A stretch of 64,000 bases of DNA from Avena insularis. Lineage: Eukaryota > Streptophyta > Magnoliopsida > Poales > Poaceae. Made by a program: the position numbers and the translations under genes. The notes below the pieces were generated by a model. That model was not told the DNA's origin. It made no database searches and saw only the letters and a program-made list of their open reading frames with translations. Positions 45,957-56,105 of this stretch are shown here, in pieces (the first letter of the stretch is position 1; each line of letters starts with the position of its first letter). The stretch is from contig JAJUPC010000038.1 in the NCBI GenBank assembly GCA_023614405.1, positions 620,001-684,000 of the forward strand. The letters run 5' to 3'.

Positions 45957-48472
45957 TAAGTTGTTGTGCATTTCCCCCTATCAGCTGTGGTTGCTATTGG
46001 TGATGCGCTTGGTGCTGCGACGCTTGCAAGGCTGTCGAGTTTCCCATCGCGCTTTTCATCCATGCGCATTGGCGAGTTGTGTGGTTGGCTGGCTTGGCTG
46101 GTTAGGCGTGTAAAATTTACATGGCTGATCCAACATGGACTCAAACGTGTACTTTGGCCTTTCTTTCCAATGCTTTTTCTGCTTAGCTGTCCATTGCTTC
46201 TTTCCATCGTTCCTTGATGTCCACTGCTGTGGGCCATTTTTCTGACGCTGATTGCTCCCAAGAATCGGCTGATCCTGCACAACTGCTGCCACTTGATTTG
46301 AACTATATCTGTAATCCAGCCTCTCATCCCTTCTTCTACCTCGGTATTCATTGTGCCGGGATGATTCGGCACCATCTCGGGCATAATGATCCTGTTGCTC
46401 ACGATGTTCAGCCGACATAAGCTCTGGTTGAGTCAGATCACCTAAGGCATATGAATCTTCTACTCTGATTGCCTCTTCCAATGTGTTGGGCATATCTCTC
46501 TGCAACCTCTGCCACAATACGCTTCCATATTTGCACCCCTGAGCGAACCAGGAAATTCCTTGAGATTCTATAACTCCTTCACATGAATTTCTGAGGTTGC
46601 ACCACCGAGTTAACAATTCTCTGTCGGTTTCATTTGGCTTCTGCTTGCACATTGCGAGCTGTTGTGGCCTGTTTGAACTCTTTTATGTACTGGTGAAGTT
46701 ACCGACAAACATTTCCTCCAAATCCAACCAACAGTTGATACTGCCTGTTGGCAAATTATTTAGCCAAACTCTAGCCGGCCCCTCCAATATCCGTGGCACG
46801 TATCTCAGAGCCCATCTCAAATTTCCTCCGGCTATTTTTACTTCCATGGCATAATCAATTAGCCAATCTTGTGGTTTCGTACTTCCATTGTATGTTTTTG
46901 TGCCTTTTGCTAACTAGAAGTTCGGCACGGGCGGTTCGCCCATAATCCGAGGTCCAAAACATGCCGGTCCAGGCGGGCCCTGCTCTTCCAAGAGCTCGGA
47001 CCGATACAGTCTGTTGAGCTTCAATCTTGCGTCTATTGACGACAAGTTTCTATAGATAATCCTTTCCTGCATTCCATATCGGTTTTGCCCACCATGCTCT
47101 GCATTTTCCATTTCCGAATAACCATCATTATATCTGTCATTTGCTTGGTTATGCGGAACTTGTCTTGCTTCTCGCTCTTGTAGAGGTTTGTGTCTCGGCT
47201 GATGATCTTGCGGAAGGTACCTCCTTCCTTCCGCCGGGTTATTGTTCTCTGGGTTTCCCCTTCCGAGATTCCCATGCTCTCTGTTCACGCGGCCGGGTTT
47301 CTGTCACCGCTATTACCTCGGCTTTCATTGCCCCTATTTTCATTGATCTTCCCGGCCACTACCGGGTCATATGGGCAATCTGCTTGTTTCTTTTCCCGAA
47401 GTTACTGCTTTATCTTTCCGTGCATTTTTCCGGGTGAGGATGTCTCCACCACAGATAATGCGGGGGCACCTCCTGCCGAATGAACCATGTGCGAAGCTCC
47501 CGTCTTTGTCGGGTTAGCCCTGAGCATCTCCTCATTCTTCAAGTTCGTGATGCGTACCAGCTCATTTACCCTTTCTTGCTTATTTTGCCTGGCTTCCCCG
47601 GTTAGTCCTTCCAATTCCAGGGCTGTCGCATTAGCTGCCCTGAGGTTCTTTGACGGGGTACTAAACCTCGGCAAACCTGGGTCAACCGAATCACCTGGAT
47701 AAGCCTCATGCTCTTTGTTGATATCATCCATGAGGTTCTTTCCTCTTAATCTCATATCATCTACTCGGCCAGGGGCCGTATCTAGCTTGTTTTCCCTAGC
47801 ATATTCTTGCAAAGTCCTGTTAAAGGACTCCTGCAAAGCCGACACTTTCTTTGCCTCTTCTAACATTTTTAGCATAGTGTCTTCTAACTCTGTCTGTGTG
47901 TTCGCCGGGTTAACTATCGGTGCTACAAGTGTAGTTAAGTTATCTATGGCTGCTTGCAGGATATTCTCTGGACTCTCTAGAGGTGGCCACCTTACCCTCG
48001 TTCCCTTTGGAGTTACTTCTCGTACCTCGGGCGCTCCAGCTGCTGGCGGATATGCTGCTACTGGCTTCGCGGTTGCTTGCTTTGCTGCTGCCTGACCCGT
48101 TGCCGCCGGGTTCTTTCTTGGCCTAGCTCCTGCTCCTGCTACTGGTACCGGAGCTGTCATCATCACCTCAACATTGCCCGCGTGGCGAGCTCCACGCTGA
48201 CCGCTGGTAGCACTGAGGGCTGGATCTCCTGCGACGATGACTCAGTGCGGATAGACGCAGGAGGTGTCGATGCCGACATAGATATTGTGAGAACCCAGGT
48301 TGATGAAGACGCCGTTGAGCGGGGGTGCCTTCCTTCCGAAGCTTCCAGTGTTGTCGCTGACATAGTCCTAGATGTCGAATCTCTGGACTATCCCAGAAAC
48401 CACCCGCTCGCCGGTGTCGATGAAGTTTCCTGTCCGGATCTTGACTCCACCTAGCACCACTGCTAGACCCAT
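45957..48472 (-). pseudogene. gag: Element C gag, interrupted
   Basis: The ATG at 48472-48470 starts MGLAVVLGGVKIRTGNFIDTG. It is formed inside the primer-binding site, where A and B have GTG. In-frame stops follow within the first 80 codons. A coiled-coil-like part is open at 48166-47402. The capsid and C-terminal part at 46652-46056 contains ETDRELLTRWCNLRNSCEG and PNTLEEAIRVEDSYALGD, with the degenerate knuckle CKFYTPN...H near 46080. Frameshifts separate the blocks. Confidence 0.83.
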
Positions 48473-48483
48473 GGTGGGCGCCA
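48467..48483 (-). promoter_or_regulatory. Element C primer-binding site (tRNA-Lys, two mismatches)
   Basis: Minus strand TGGCGCCCACCATGGGT, 15 of 17 matches to the tRNA-Lys complement. One mismatch creates the gag ATG. Confidence 0.8.
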
Positions 48484-48485
48484 AC

Positions 48486-49205
48486 TGTCATGGTGGTGGC
48501 ACGGCAGATGCCATGGGTAGGCTAATGTATGGGGCCAATGGATACTAGAGGGATCTAGGGAGGGAATATGTAGTGATTTCTACACATAACTAGCTAGAAT
48601 ACAGATCTTTATTTCTCTTCAATCAAGCTACAAGTTCTCCTTGAGCTGTATCAGAGAGAGGAGGAAGAAGGTTACAACATGAGCCCTCCAGTGTCAAATG
48701 AATCGATATCCTCTTTAGGAAGCCCTGCCCATCCTTATAAAGGAGGACCTCTTTCTTTGTCCCCCTTCTATTGTCGGCAAAGACACAGAACTCCCCACAT
48801 GTGAGCCTCGGGCCTGCCCACTATCACCTCCGTGACGCTGGTCTGCCCCTCTACAACTCTACTCCTTGTCTCTTGCGCTTGGCTCTTAGGAGATTCCACC
48901 TAGATTGTAGCTAGGGTTTGACCTTGGGAACCATCTCTTCTTCCGCAAGCTTCTCATAGCTCGGCCTCGCCTCGCGTAACTCGGCTTAACCTTTACCTCC
49001 GTATGAGCTAATCAACCTTATTCGTCCGACTTAGCTCATATGTTGGCCGAGTAAGGTATTAATCGCTCGACTCTGGTTAAGCCATGCCTTATTCGGCCGA
49101 CCCTTGTATAACTCAGCCGAATCAGCTTATGACTCGGCACATGGTAAGGAAGGTTCCTTCCCTCTCTCCTCTATCTTGACCCTACCTAGGGTCATCCCCC
49201 CAACA
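48486..49205 (-). repeat. Element C 5' LTR (720 bp, 76 bp internal deletion)
   Basis: Collinear with 34829-35622 except for loss of the segment equivalent to 35087-35162, next to the TATA box. TATA itself is kept at 48733-48743. Confidence 0.93.
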
Positions 49206-49210
49206 CTCGG
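49206..49210. repeat. Target-site duplication of element C, right copy (CTCGG)
   Basis: Matches 34824-34828. Confidence 0.95.
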
Positions 49211-49393
49211 CTCGTTGGTTCCTGCAATATTAACATATTTGTCTTATACTGTCGGACATAGTTTCTATGTCGGCCGCACATGACTATCCTACCCGGTCAT
49301 ACTTACTCGGCCTGGTTCTTTCATTACTCGGTGCAAGCCAAACTAGGCAATGTTTTATCATTTATGACCCTACCGGGGGTTATCCCCCCGACA
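49211..49393 (-). repeat. Element B 5' LTR, block 2
   Basis: Continues block 1 and matches 21750-21933. The outer end reads in element sense TGTCGGGGGGATAACC. Confidence 0.92.
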
Positions 49394-49398
49394 CGCGG
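49394..49398. repeat. Target-site duplication of element B, right copy (CGCGG)
   Basis: Matches 21161-21165. Confidence 0.93.
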
Positions 49399-50426
49399 CG
49401 GCGAACAATCATGTCTGGGAGGTAGCTAGGGTAATGGAGAGTGCGGGTACGTACGGTGAGGGCGAGGCGCGGCATGTCCATGCGTGTCGGCTGCAGCACT
49501 CTGGCACGACATGGCGCATAGAGAATGGGCGCGGCGATTCTCTAGTGGTCCAGGGCTTGACTGAGCTCAAGGGGTGGACAGGGTGTGGCAGTGGACGGTG
49601 GCCTATCTCCTAGACATCTTGGACGGGCGCGGCGCTTCCTCCTGCGAGGTATTCATGGTCAGCCGACAATGGCGGCTCGGGTGGCGTGACACTGGTGCAA
49701 ACGGTAGGGGGGTAGTTGCTTCAATGCATTTCTAGGCACTGTGAGAGAGAAGGGCTAGTAGTGGCGACAAGTAGTGGACAAGGCATTCATCTAGAATAGT
49801 AGAAGTTAGGCAAGTTTGATCTATGCTCACCAGGTGTTTCATGAAGTGGCCACATGAATTCAACATTTGAATTTTTGGATGAATTTTGGTGAGTGACCTG
49901 GTCATAAATTTGGTAGTCTGTGGTTGCTAGGGTTTTCCAAGGTGAAGTGGTTTGGTTGGTTTTGAAAAATGGCCATCTTAGTACTTACACTTGATTCAAT
50001 TTTGAATTGTACTTTAAATGGATTAGGAATTTGTTTCTGTTGGTTTATAAAGTGGGCTTGGGTTCACTTTTACTTGGTCTAGCAAGGGGTGAAAAGAATT
50101 GGATTTGTTTCTGTTAGAAAACTTGGACTAGAAACACCCAAAATAGTCTAGTGAACAAGTTTGGCCAAAATGACCATTTGCTCATATTTCTTATATTTAA
50201 TTTTCTCTTCATTTGATTCTACCTAGAAATTATCTAGATGATATTGTTTTCATATTTAAACCAATCCTTATCATTCATAGAATTCAAACATGGCAATTCC
50301 AATCATTCATGCATTAATCACACACACATGTATTCATATTAATTTTAATAATAAAAGTTTTTGTTAACCCCAAACTTGGGTGATTAGAGCTTGATAATCT
50401 TGTTTAATATTTTTGGGATGTTATCA
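49399..50426 (-). repeat. Element D 5' LTR, block 3 (start of the LTR)
   Basis: In reverse complement it matches the start of the solo LTR: TGATAACATCCCAAAAATAT here against TGTAATATCCCAAAAATATA at 59243, then TCTAATCAC, GGGTTAACAAAAACTTT and a similar A/T-rich course. The outer border near 50426 is assigned from that alignment. No gene inside. Confidence 0.85.
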
Positions 50427-51251
50427 TATACATCTAGCATGATGAACTATAAAATTAACCAAGGAAAACATTCGGGTCGTCTCCTTCTCGAGAAAGCATC
50501 TCATCGATCCGTACTCTTCATACTACTTCGTCTTCAATTGTTTTCAAAATATGTCCAAATTCGGCGGGTTGCAAATTCTTGGATATGGGACCATCATCGA
50601 CAGAAAATATGATTTGTACACATGGCCATGACCTTGGTCGTTCCGCTTGAAATTCTAAAATGTTCATACTCGTTGACAACTAAGATTAAATTCGCCTAGA
50701 TTTTACCACTCACTATTAGGTTAAAATTTTACACGAACCGGGTGAGTACATTTTACATCAAGGACCTAAAAAGAGAAAATTGCATCAAAGTCCATACATC
50801 TAGCAGGAAGCACCATAAAATTAAGAAAGTAAAATAGACGGGGCAATCCTTCTCGAAAAAGCACCTCATCGAGCCATAGTCATCATACTACTTCCTCTTC
50901 AATAATTTTCAACATATGGATCAATTTGGCGTCTAGCAATTCTTGGATATGGGATCAACATCGACATAAAGTATGATGTACATATGGCCATGACTTGGGT
51001 CGTTCGTCTTGAAATCCAAAAATGTTCATACTCATTGACAACTAAGATTAAATTCATGTAGATTTTACCACTTACTTTTAGGTTAAAATTTTACACGGCC
51101 GGTGGGAGTACATTTTACATCAAGGACCTAAAAAAGGTAAAATTACATCGAGGTCCATACATTTAGCACAAACGGCCCTAAATTTTTTGTCAAACTTTTC
51201 ATAGCTTGACTTTTTAGAAAAAAGGCCTTAAGCCTTGGGACCGAGGGAGTA
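50427..51251. mobile_element. Truncated Stowaway-like element with 365 bp internal tandem repeats
   Basis: The right end GGGACCGAGGGAGTA resembles the grass Stowaway/mariner terminus (CTCCCTCCGTCCC in the other direction) and is followed by a TA target. The interior consists of units starting CATCTAGCA at 50431, CATCTAGCA at 50797 and CATTTAGCA at 51160 (spacing 366 and 363 bp, the third partial). The left end is missing because element D is inserted there. Confidence 0.6.
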
Positions 51252-52723
51252 CTAATAAAGGGGATAGAGGGTTACCCTCTCCTCCCACCATCCCCTCTCT
51301 CTATCAAATTCCCACACTCACCTCTAAACTCTGAGTCGTTAACGCAAGTTGCTTCAATGGAAAAATTGTCGAAACCTTTGTCTCTGGTGAAGCTAGGGGT
51401 CCTCATCAAGATCTGCTTCAGAGCTTCAGGTGTCATGTTTGATTCCTCCAGCCATAGCGCCCTTTCTGAAGCGTCCTTCGCCTTTCGCGTGTGCGGGTCA
51501 CGTGCAAGGTGAGGTGTCCGTTGCCTTAGGGTTTTGGCGCGGCGGCCGAAACCCTCATTACCCCCCAAGCGGTCGTCCAAGCTTAAAACCTTTGGCCGTC
51601 GCCCAAATGCTCGTCTTGATGGCGAGCGAGTTCTTGTCGTATGCAGGTTTGACTCTCATTCCCAATGTGCCAAATTTCAGAGTGTATGCGGTGAAACCCC
51701 TATCGGTGGCTCCCCCTTCATCCGCGATTGTCCGTGCTTCTTCGGTGTATGTGGCTGGTTCTTTGTTAGTGACGCCCTATTCATTTGCTCAATCCATCGA
51801 CACCTTTGCGGCAAGTTGGCGCCACCCATTGCAACGAGGTTAGATTTGGAGGATTGGGGCTTTAACCCAAATCCAGTGTGCATCTAGTCAGATTTTGGCA
51901 ATGTCTAGTGCAGGTCCCTTGTTGAACTGCTTAGTTATATGTCATATTCTTGATAATCGTCTTTTGTGATGTTCTTATTTATGATATATTCTTGATGTTG
52001 ATGATGCAGGTTTCTGTTTAGGTACTTAGATGATGCTTTGAGTTGTTTAGTAATTTTCCATGACGCGTTGTGTTGTTCTTTTATTTTTTATGATGAATTG
52101 TGTCCTGTCTACACATTGTGTCATTTCTTCCATTTTGATCTATGTTCTTCTATTTAAGATTAGATGATATACCTTCTAGATGTTCACATTATTTCAAATA
52201 CACACCAGTTTAGGTAATTTTGATTATGTTGACATTGTTTATTAAATTAATTATATGATGCCTTGTGCTGTTTTGGTATTTTTGATGATGCATTGCATAT
52301 ATGCTGTTTTATCTATCTAGAGAATTCATTGTGCTGTTTTATCCATACATATTATTCATTGTGCTGCTTAATCAATCTAATTAAATGGTATGCCTTCTAG
52401 CTGTTTAATCAATACTGTTTTGTTATTTTTCATGATGCATTGCATATATTCTATTTTGTCTATCCAGAAAATTTATTGTGTTGTTTTATCCATAAAGATT
52501 ATTCATTATGCTTCTTAATCAATCTAATTAAATGGTATGCCTTCTAGTTGTTTAATCAATCTAATTTTGAAGTCCCATTAGGCTAGGTGATTTTGATGGT
52601 ACATCGTTCTGTTTATGCAATTTCATTTACCAGATACCTTGTTTAGGTAATTTTGATGGTGCAATGACGAATTGTGATCTTTGGTAATTAAAAAGGTCTG
52701 ATGCTATGGTAATTTTCATGTAG
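51252..52723 (+). other. Possible 5' portion and first intron of the B3 pseudogene, with a 147 bp tandem duplication
   Basis: At 51434 an ATG (MFDSSSHSALSEASFAFRV) is followed near 51510 by a GTGAGG donor-like site. A T-rich, intron-like stretch runs from about 51900 to the AG at 52722-52723. ORFs at 51430-51887 are not recognisable. Within the T-rich part 52267-52413 and 52414-52560 are a direct 147 bp duplication. Linking this to the B3 exon is inference from position only. Confidence 0.4.
52267..52560. repeat. 147 bp x 2 tandem duplication
   Basis: Units 52267-52413 and 52414-52560 are equal in length and highly similar; both end CTAATTAAATGGTATGCCTT, then TTTAATCAAT. Confidence 0.92.
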
Positions 52724-53278
52724 GACGACCCAGATGTAATGCCAAAATTAGACTAAAATCTTGATCAGACTGCTCGAGCTCCAGGTGGCTATGAAGATGC
52801 TCTCCCCATCATACCAAGGGATTTGAAGCTACCGGGCAGGAGAGTGGAGTCCTTGGCAAGGGCGAGTGCTGCAAGGTCGGTCACTAGATCTGCCAAACCA
52901 AGAGGACGCCCTAGGTCGGTCGGACACCATGCCACCGCGTATCGTCCTAGGCTCTTCTACATCTAGTTAGTCCAGCATGACTTATATATGCTTATCATCC
53001 TGACTTACTTCAATCCTTACGTGAAGGGATGCCCCTACCCGCAGCTACTAGTGGTCCAAGCGTGCGAGGAATGCGAGTGAGTTTTCCATGCCAACCACAA
53101 CAAACACCAGATTGTCTTGGGCAAAGGGTGGGCTACCTTTGCTGCTTTCCATGAGTTGAAGGAGGGTGACTGCCTTATGTTCAAAGTCACTTCAAACATG
53201 TTCAAGATGAAAATATACGACCGCATCACCTCCTTCCTGAAGGTGTTCGTCTGTCGTGAGCCCGCTCAGCTTAATTAA
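52724..53278 (+). pseudogene. B3 DNA-binding domain pseudogene (plant transcription factor type)
   Basis: One frame of 184 codons starting after an AG acceptor and ending at TAA 53276-53278, with three premature stops in that same frame (TAA 52754, TAG 52964, TGA 53078) and no frameshift. The N-terminal part is basic with KPRGRPRSVG near 52905, an AT-hook-like core. The C-terminal part fits the second half of a B3 domain: FNPYVKG, then VFHANHNKHQIVLGKGWATF, FHELKEGDCLMFKV and FKMKIYD, with the typical G-W-x-x-F and E-G-D signature. B3 proteins are plant-specific transcription factors. Absence of frameshifts suggests recent decay, capture, or an alternative splice form that I cannot see. Confidence 0.7.
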
Positions 53279-53589
53279 GGGCCTCTTTGGATCGAATGAT
53301 TTTCGAAGGAATTTTGGAGGAATTAAACTCATATGATTTTTTACATAAGGAAGCCATTTGGATGAAAGAAATGATACCTCCAAAATATACTGATTGCATT
53401 ACTATGGCCCAATCCCATAGGAATCTCACATTCCAGTTTTTATACTGATTTGCGTAGGATTGAGGCACTTTTCCTATGTGTTCGGTGTGTTTCAAGCCTG
53501 TAGATTTGCTCTCTTTTGCAATCCTCTGTTTTGTAAGTGCAACCGTGTTAAATTCCTGTGTTTTGAAACCCTATGATTTAAATAAGCCC
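53279..53589. mobile_element. Tourist-like MITE (PIF/Harbinger type), 311 bp
   Basis: Begins GGGCCTCTTTGGATC and ends GATTTAAATAAGCCC, imperfect inverted ends. It is flanked by TAA (53276-53278 and 53590-53592), the usual 3 bp PIF/Harbinger target. The left TAA doubles as the stop codon of the B3 frame. No coding capacity. Confidence 0.78.
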
Positions 53590-53592
53590 TAA

Positions 53593-54213
53593 GTTATCTT
53601 TAAATATGGCGTTCGATCTTTTGGTGTGAGTGTTTGTGATGATTAGGCATCAAGCCCTAAGTATATTTAATTTAATATGACTACTACTACCACTAGTACT
53701 GTACTACTACTACTACTCTATATTGGATAGTTCCATGGTGTACTAGTACTACTAGTATATTTTGCATGTGGTGGTACGTGAGATTGTAGATGCCCGAATG
53801 CAAAAATAAAATAAAAAATGTAGAAGCCTCCATGTTACGTAATTCCACTCTAGTTTTTCGTCGCTCAGATGGAATCTTGACCACTACTTTGATAATACAT
53901 TACTACAGACCTTTGGTTGGTGGTAAAAATATTTATAGCTACTTTCTCGATCCCTAGGATGGTAGCCTACCCATAGTCTACTCCGAGGGACCTATGTTTT
54001 ACTTCCTACTATGACAGAGCATTCATCCTGCCCGATGGGTCTTTGGATGGACCGATGAGATTGCTCAAAGGGTGGCAATAAGATCTAGACCTTGACATCT
54101 TGCTTCCACTATTCACTCTATTCCTACTAGTACTACCTCGCTACGCCTTCGCAGAAACCATTTCCTTCCCCACTGCTCCTCCCTTGATTCTTTACTTCTT
54201 CATCCACTGATGT
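53593..54213. other. Gene-free stretch with ACT/TAC microsatellite
   Basis: 53679-53760 holds interrupted runs of TAC/ACT/AGT triplets (ACTACTACTACCACTAGTAC and similar). Nothing else is recognisable. Confidence 0.55.
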
Positions 54214-54790
54214 CACAAAATAACTTCTCTCGTCAGAAGAACAACAAGATGGCGGTGGAGAAACCCCGTCGGCAGGGGACCTGCAGGCTCAGACGGAGAA
54301 ATGGGACCAACAATGGGCCGAGGGATCCTCCTCGCGCATGTATCTGAAGAGCGACAATCACTAGGACCAAGAGTCCAGGTATGTGTTTGTACTTCCATTG
54401 ATCCCCGAGCTGTCTGCTCCTACTAATGAACCGTCTTTCTACATCTTCTAGGATAGGCGGCTCCATCGTCGAATTTTCCACCCCACCGGTCGATAGCACG
54501 AGGAATATGTCTGACTTGTACGATGACATCATGCCTGCTCTCTGTAAAAAAAAGAGGTAGGCACTATACATGTAGTGGAATTTTTATGTTCTTATCTGCA
54601 TGCACTCTATGCATGCTCTCTTACTGATGATGGATTTTCCATGCAGGAAGTCACGACGATAATCTCGACCAAAGTAGATGAAATCAACAGCCATAACATC
54701 AAAATCTTGCAGAAAAACTTCGAGCTCAACCTGGAGTGTGATCGCCGCCGAGCTGATCTGTCTTTTCAAAAGAGGCACACGATCTTATGA
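54214..54790 (+). pseudogene. Unrecognised three-exon gene or pseudogene
   Basis: Three short blocks with good splice sites: exon ending 54378 (CCAG then GTATGT), exon 54452-54556 (TTCTAG before, GTAGGC after) and exon from 54647 (CATGCAG before) to TGA 54790. Exon 1 reads GDLQAQTEKWDQQWAEGSSS, with a TAG at 54362-54364. Exon 2 reads EFSTPPVDSTRNMSDLYDDI, then MPALCKKKR. Exon 3 has a helical frame (TKVDEINSHNIKILQKNFEL) likely to form a coiled coil, but the phase across exons 2-3 is off by one. The 8-A run in exon 2 (54546-54553) may be the frameshift site. Without the shift the protein would end KKKRKSRR. I do not recognise the family. Confidence 0.45.
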
Positions 54791-56105
54791 GCATGACTCT
54801 TCAACCCTTCGCCCTGAGTGCAGTAATTTGAAGAAGGAAGTCACCGAGCTCCGCATACATCTTCTACCATTGTGGAGGCCGTCGTGGTCACGCCCCGCTA
54901 AGTAAGGAAGGGAGAAGCCTTCTCATGTTGTCCATCGAACTCACAACCATTGTGGAGGTCGTGCCTCCGAAGGACGGCCACAGTGTTGTAATAGCCGAAA
55001 CTGAGACAGTGAAATGTTTGCTTTGGAGTAGGAATTGGTAGGAAGGGAGAAGCCTTCCACTAGCCCTTTTTTTGGTTTCTCATTCGTCTTCGCATAATTA
55101 TATTCCACTCTTATTAGCAATCGAATGTGCTCCGTGGAGCTTTTTGTTAACGATAGTACTAGTTACTAATAGATAATTGTTTGTATAGTAGTCCACTAAA
55201 TTATTACTTCCATTCTTGTTGTATTCATTGGAGGATGAGATGGTTGGCTGATAATTGTTGCATCTTTGTTTAATGGGTCCCACATACTCAGTCTAACCGG
55301 TGCATCCATTTGGTTTCAAATCGACTCCATGTTTTCCTATCTGGTCGATAGCTTATCATCATATTCGTTCATGCAACATAGGGGATAGAGGAAAAATCAT
55401 TTTTCTATTCCTCACGGGCAAATTATCTGCGTTGATTAGCGAGAGTCATCAGTGGACGGCGCAAAAAAATGGTCTGTCACTCAATCAACAAAAGAAATGG
55501 AGCTTGTGCGCACATGCATGCAACTCAACAACTAGACTGTGATGAGATCAACGAATATATAGAGAGTATGAGTAATATGAACAACCCAATAGAATCCACT
55601 TAATACACGATGCATGCAACTTAGTAACCAACTACTATCATGCATGTAATCATGATGCATGCTAGTTACATAGTAATTTTTTTGAGCTCCATACATTCAC
55701 TCTTTTTTTTGTTAATTGAGATGCATACATTCACTCTTGAAAATGGAGTAACCAACTAGTACTATCATGCACATAATCACGATGTGCTGACATAATAGCA
55801 ATAACATGAGTTAGTACGTTTTTTTGAGATGCATGCATTCACTCCTGAAAATAGAGTACACGAAAACTTTGAAGTCGTGGAGCGCCAAAATAACCTGCCC
55901 CCAGCTAGCCCGGTTAATGGTGTGCTATTACTATATAGTAGCCTACACATCTACCCCTACAGTCTACTCTGGGACACCCAGTGGTTACTTGCATAGAAGT
56001 CCATGCCAGAGCCTTCGCAGGGAAGGTATCGAGTCTGGCCCGTTGATTTTGGATGGATGGACAAGATTGCTAGATGGCCAAAATTACGTGGTCCCCACTG
56101 CCGCG
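54791..56105. other. Gene-free region with degenerate repeats
   Basis: A/T-rich. Near-repeats GTAACCAACTACTATCATGC (55624) and GTAACCAACTAGTACTATCA (55748), and GAGATGCATACATTCACTC-like copies near 55717 and 55832, point to an old 110-125 bp tandem repeat. No supported gene. Confidence 0.5.

Larger units (their letters stand above)
34829..49205 (-). mobile_element. Element C: Tat-lineage Ty3/gypsy retrotransposon, full length, 14.4 kb, inside the 5' LTR of B
   Basis: Minus strand. 3' LTR 34829-35622, polypurine tract 35623-35639, antisense gene on the plus strand 36448-40813, array 41255-41670, pol 41697-45956, gag 45957-48472, primer site 48467-48483, 5' LTR 48486-49205. The CTCGG duplication is on both sides. 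By hand count about 58 of roughly 715 LTR positions differ (about 8%), pointing to an age of about 3 million years at the usual grass rate. It is the same family as A at the protein level, but its LTRs are diverged from A's. Confidence 0.95.
21166..49393 (-). mobile_element. Element B: Tat-lineage Ty3/gypsy retrotransposon, full length, interrupted by C
   Basis: Minus-strand element of about 13.8 kb after removal of C and its duplication. 3' LTR 21166-21933, antisense gene on the plus strand at 22644-26761, pol 27394-31809, gag 31810-34212, tRNA-Lys primer site 34222-34238. The 5' LTR is in two blocks, 34241-34828 and 49211-49393. The CGCGG duplication flanks it at 21161 and 49394. The two LTRs differ at several percent of sites, so B is clearly older than A. 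Confidence 0.93.
1..50426 (-). mobile_element. Element D: long-LTR Ty3/gypsy retrotransposon (Tekay/Del-like), 5' part, split by A and B
   Basis: A minus-strand gypsy element whose 3' half lies beyond the left edge. Seen, in element order: 5' LTR (50426 down to 3802, in three blocks), an initiator-Met-like primer-binding site, a leader ORF, gag with a CCHC knuckle, protease, RT and the start of RNase H. The LTR blocks sum to about 3.87 kb, close to the 4.03 kb solo LTR of the same family at 59243-63272. Rejoining the blocks gives a continuous LTR at each of the two target duplications (CTAGG, CGCGG). LTRs of 3-4 kb with a single gag-pol are typical of the Tekay/Del chromoviruses; the chromodomain would lie outside the window, so the lineage is inferred. 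All coding parts carry stops or deletions. Confidence 0.85.

Noticed and set aside
51534..51887. 117-codon plus-strand frame rich in Cys
   Set aside because: It overlaps an equally long frame and a minus-strand frame. The Cys spacing matches no zinc-finger family I can name.
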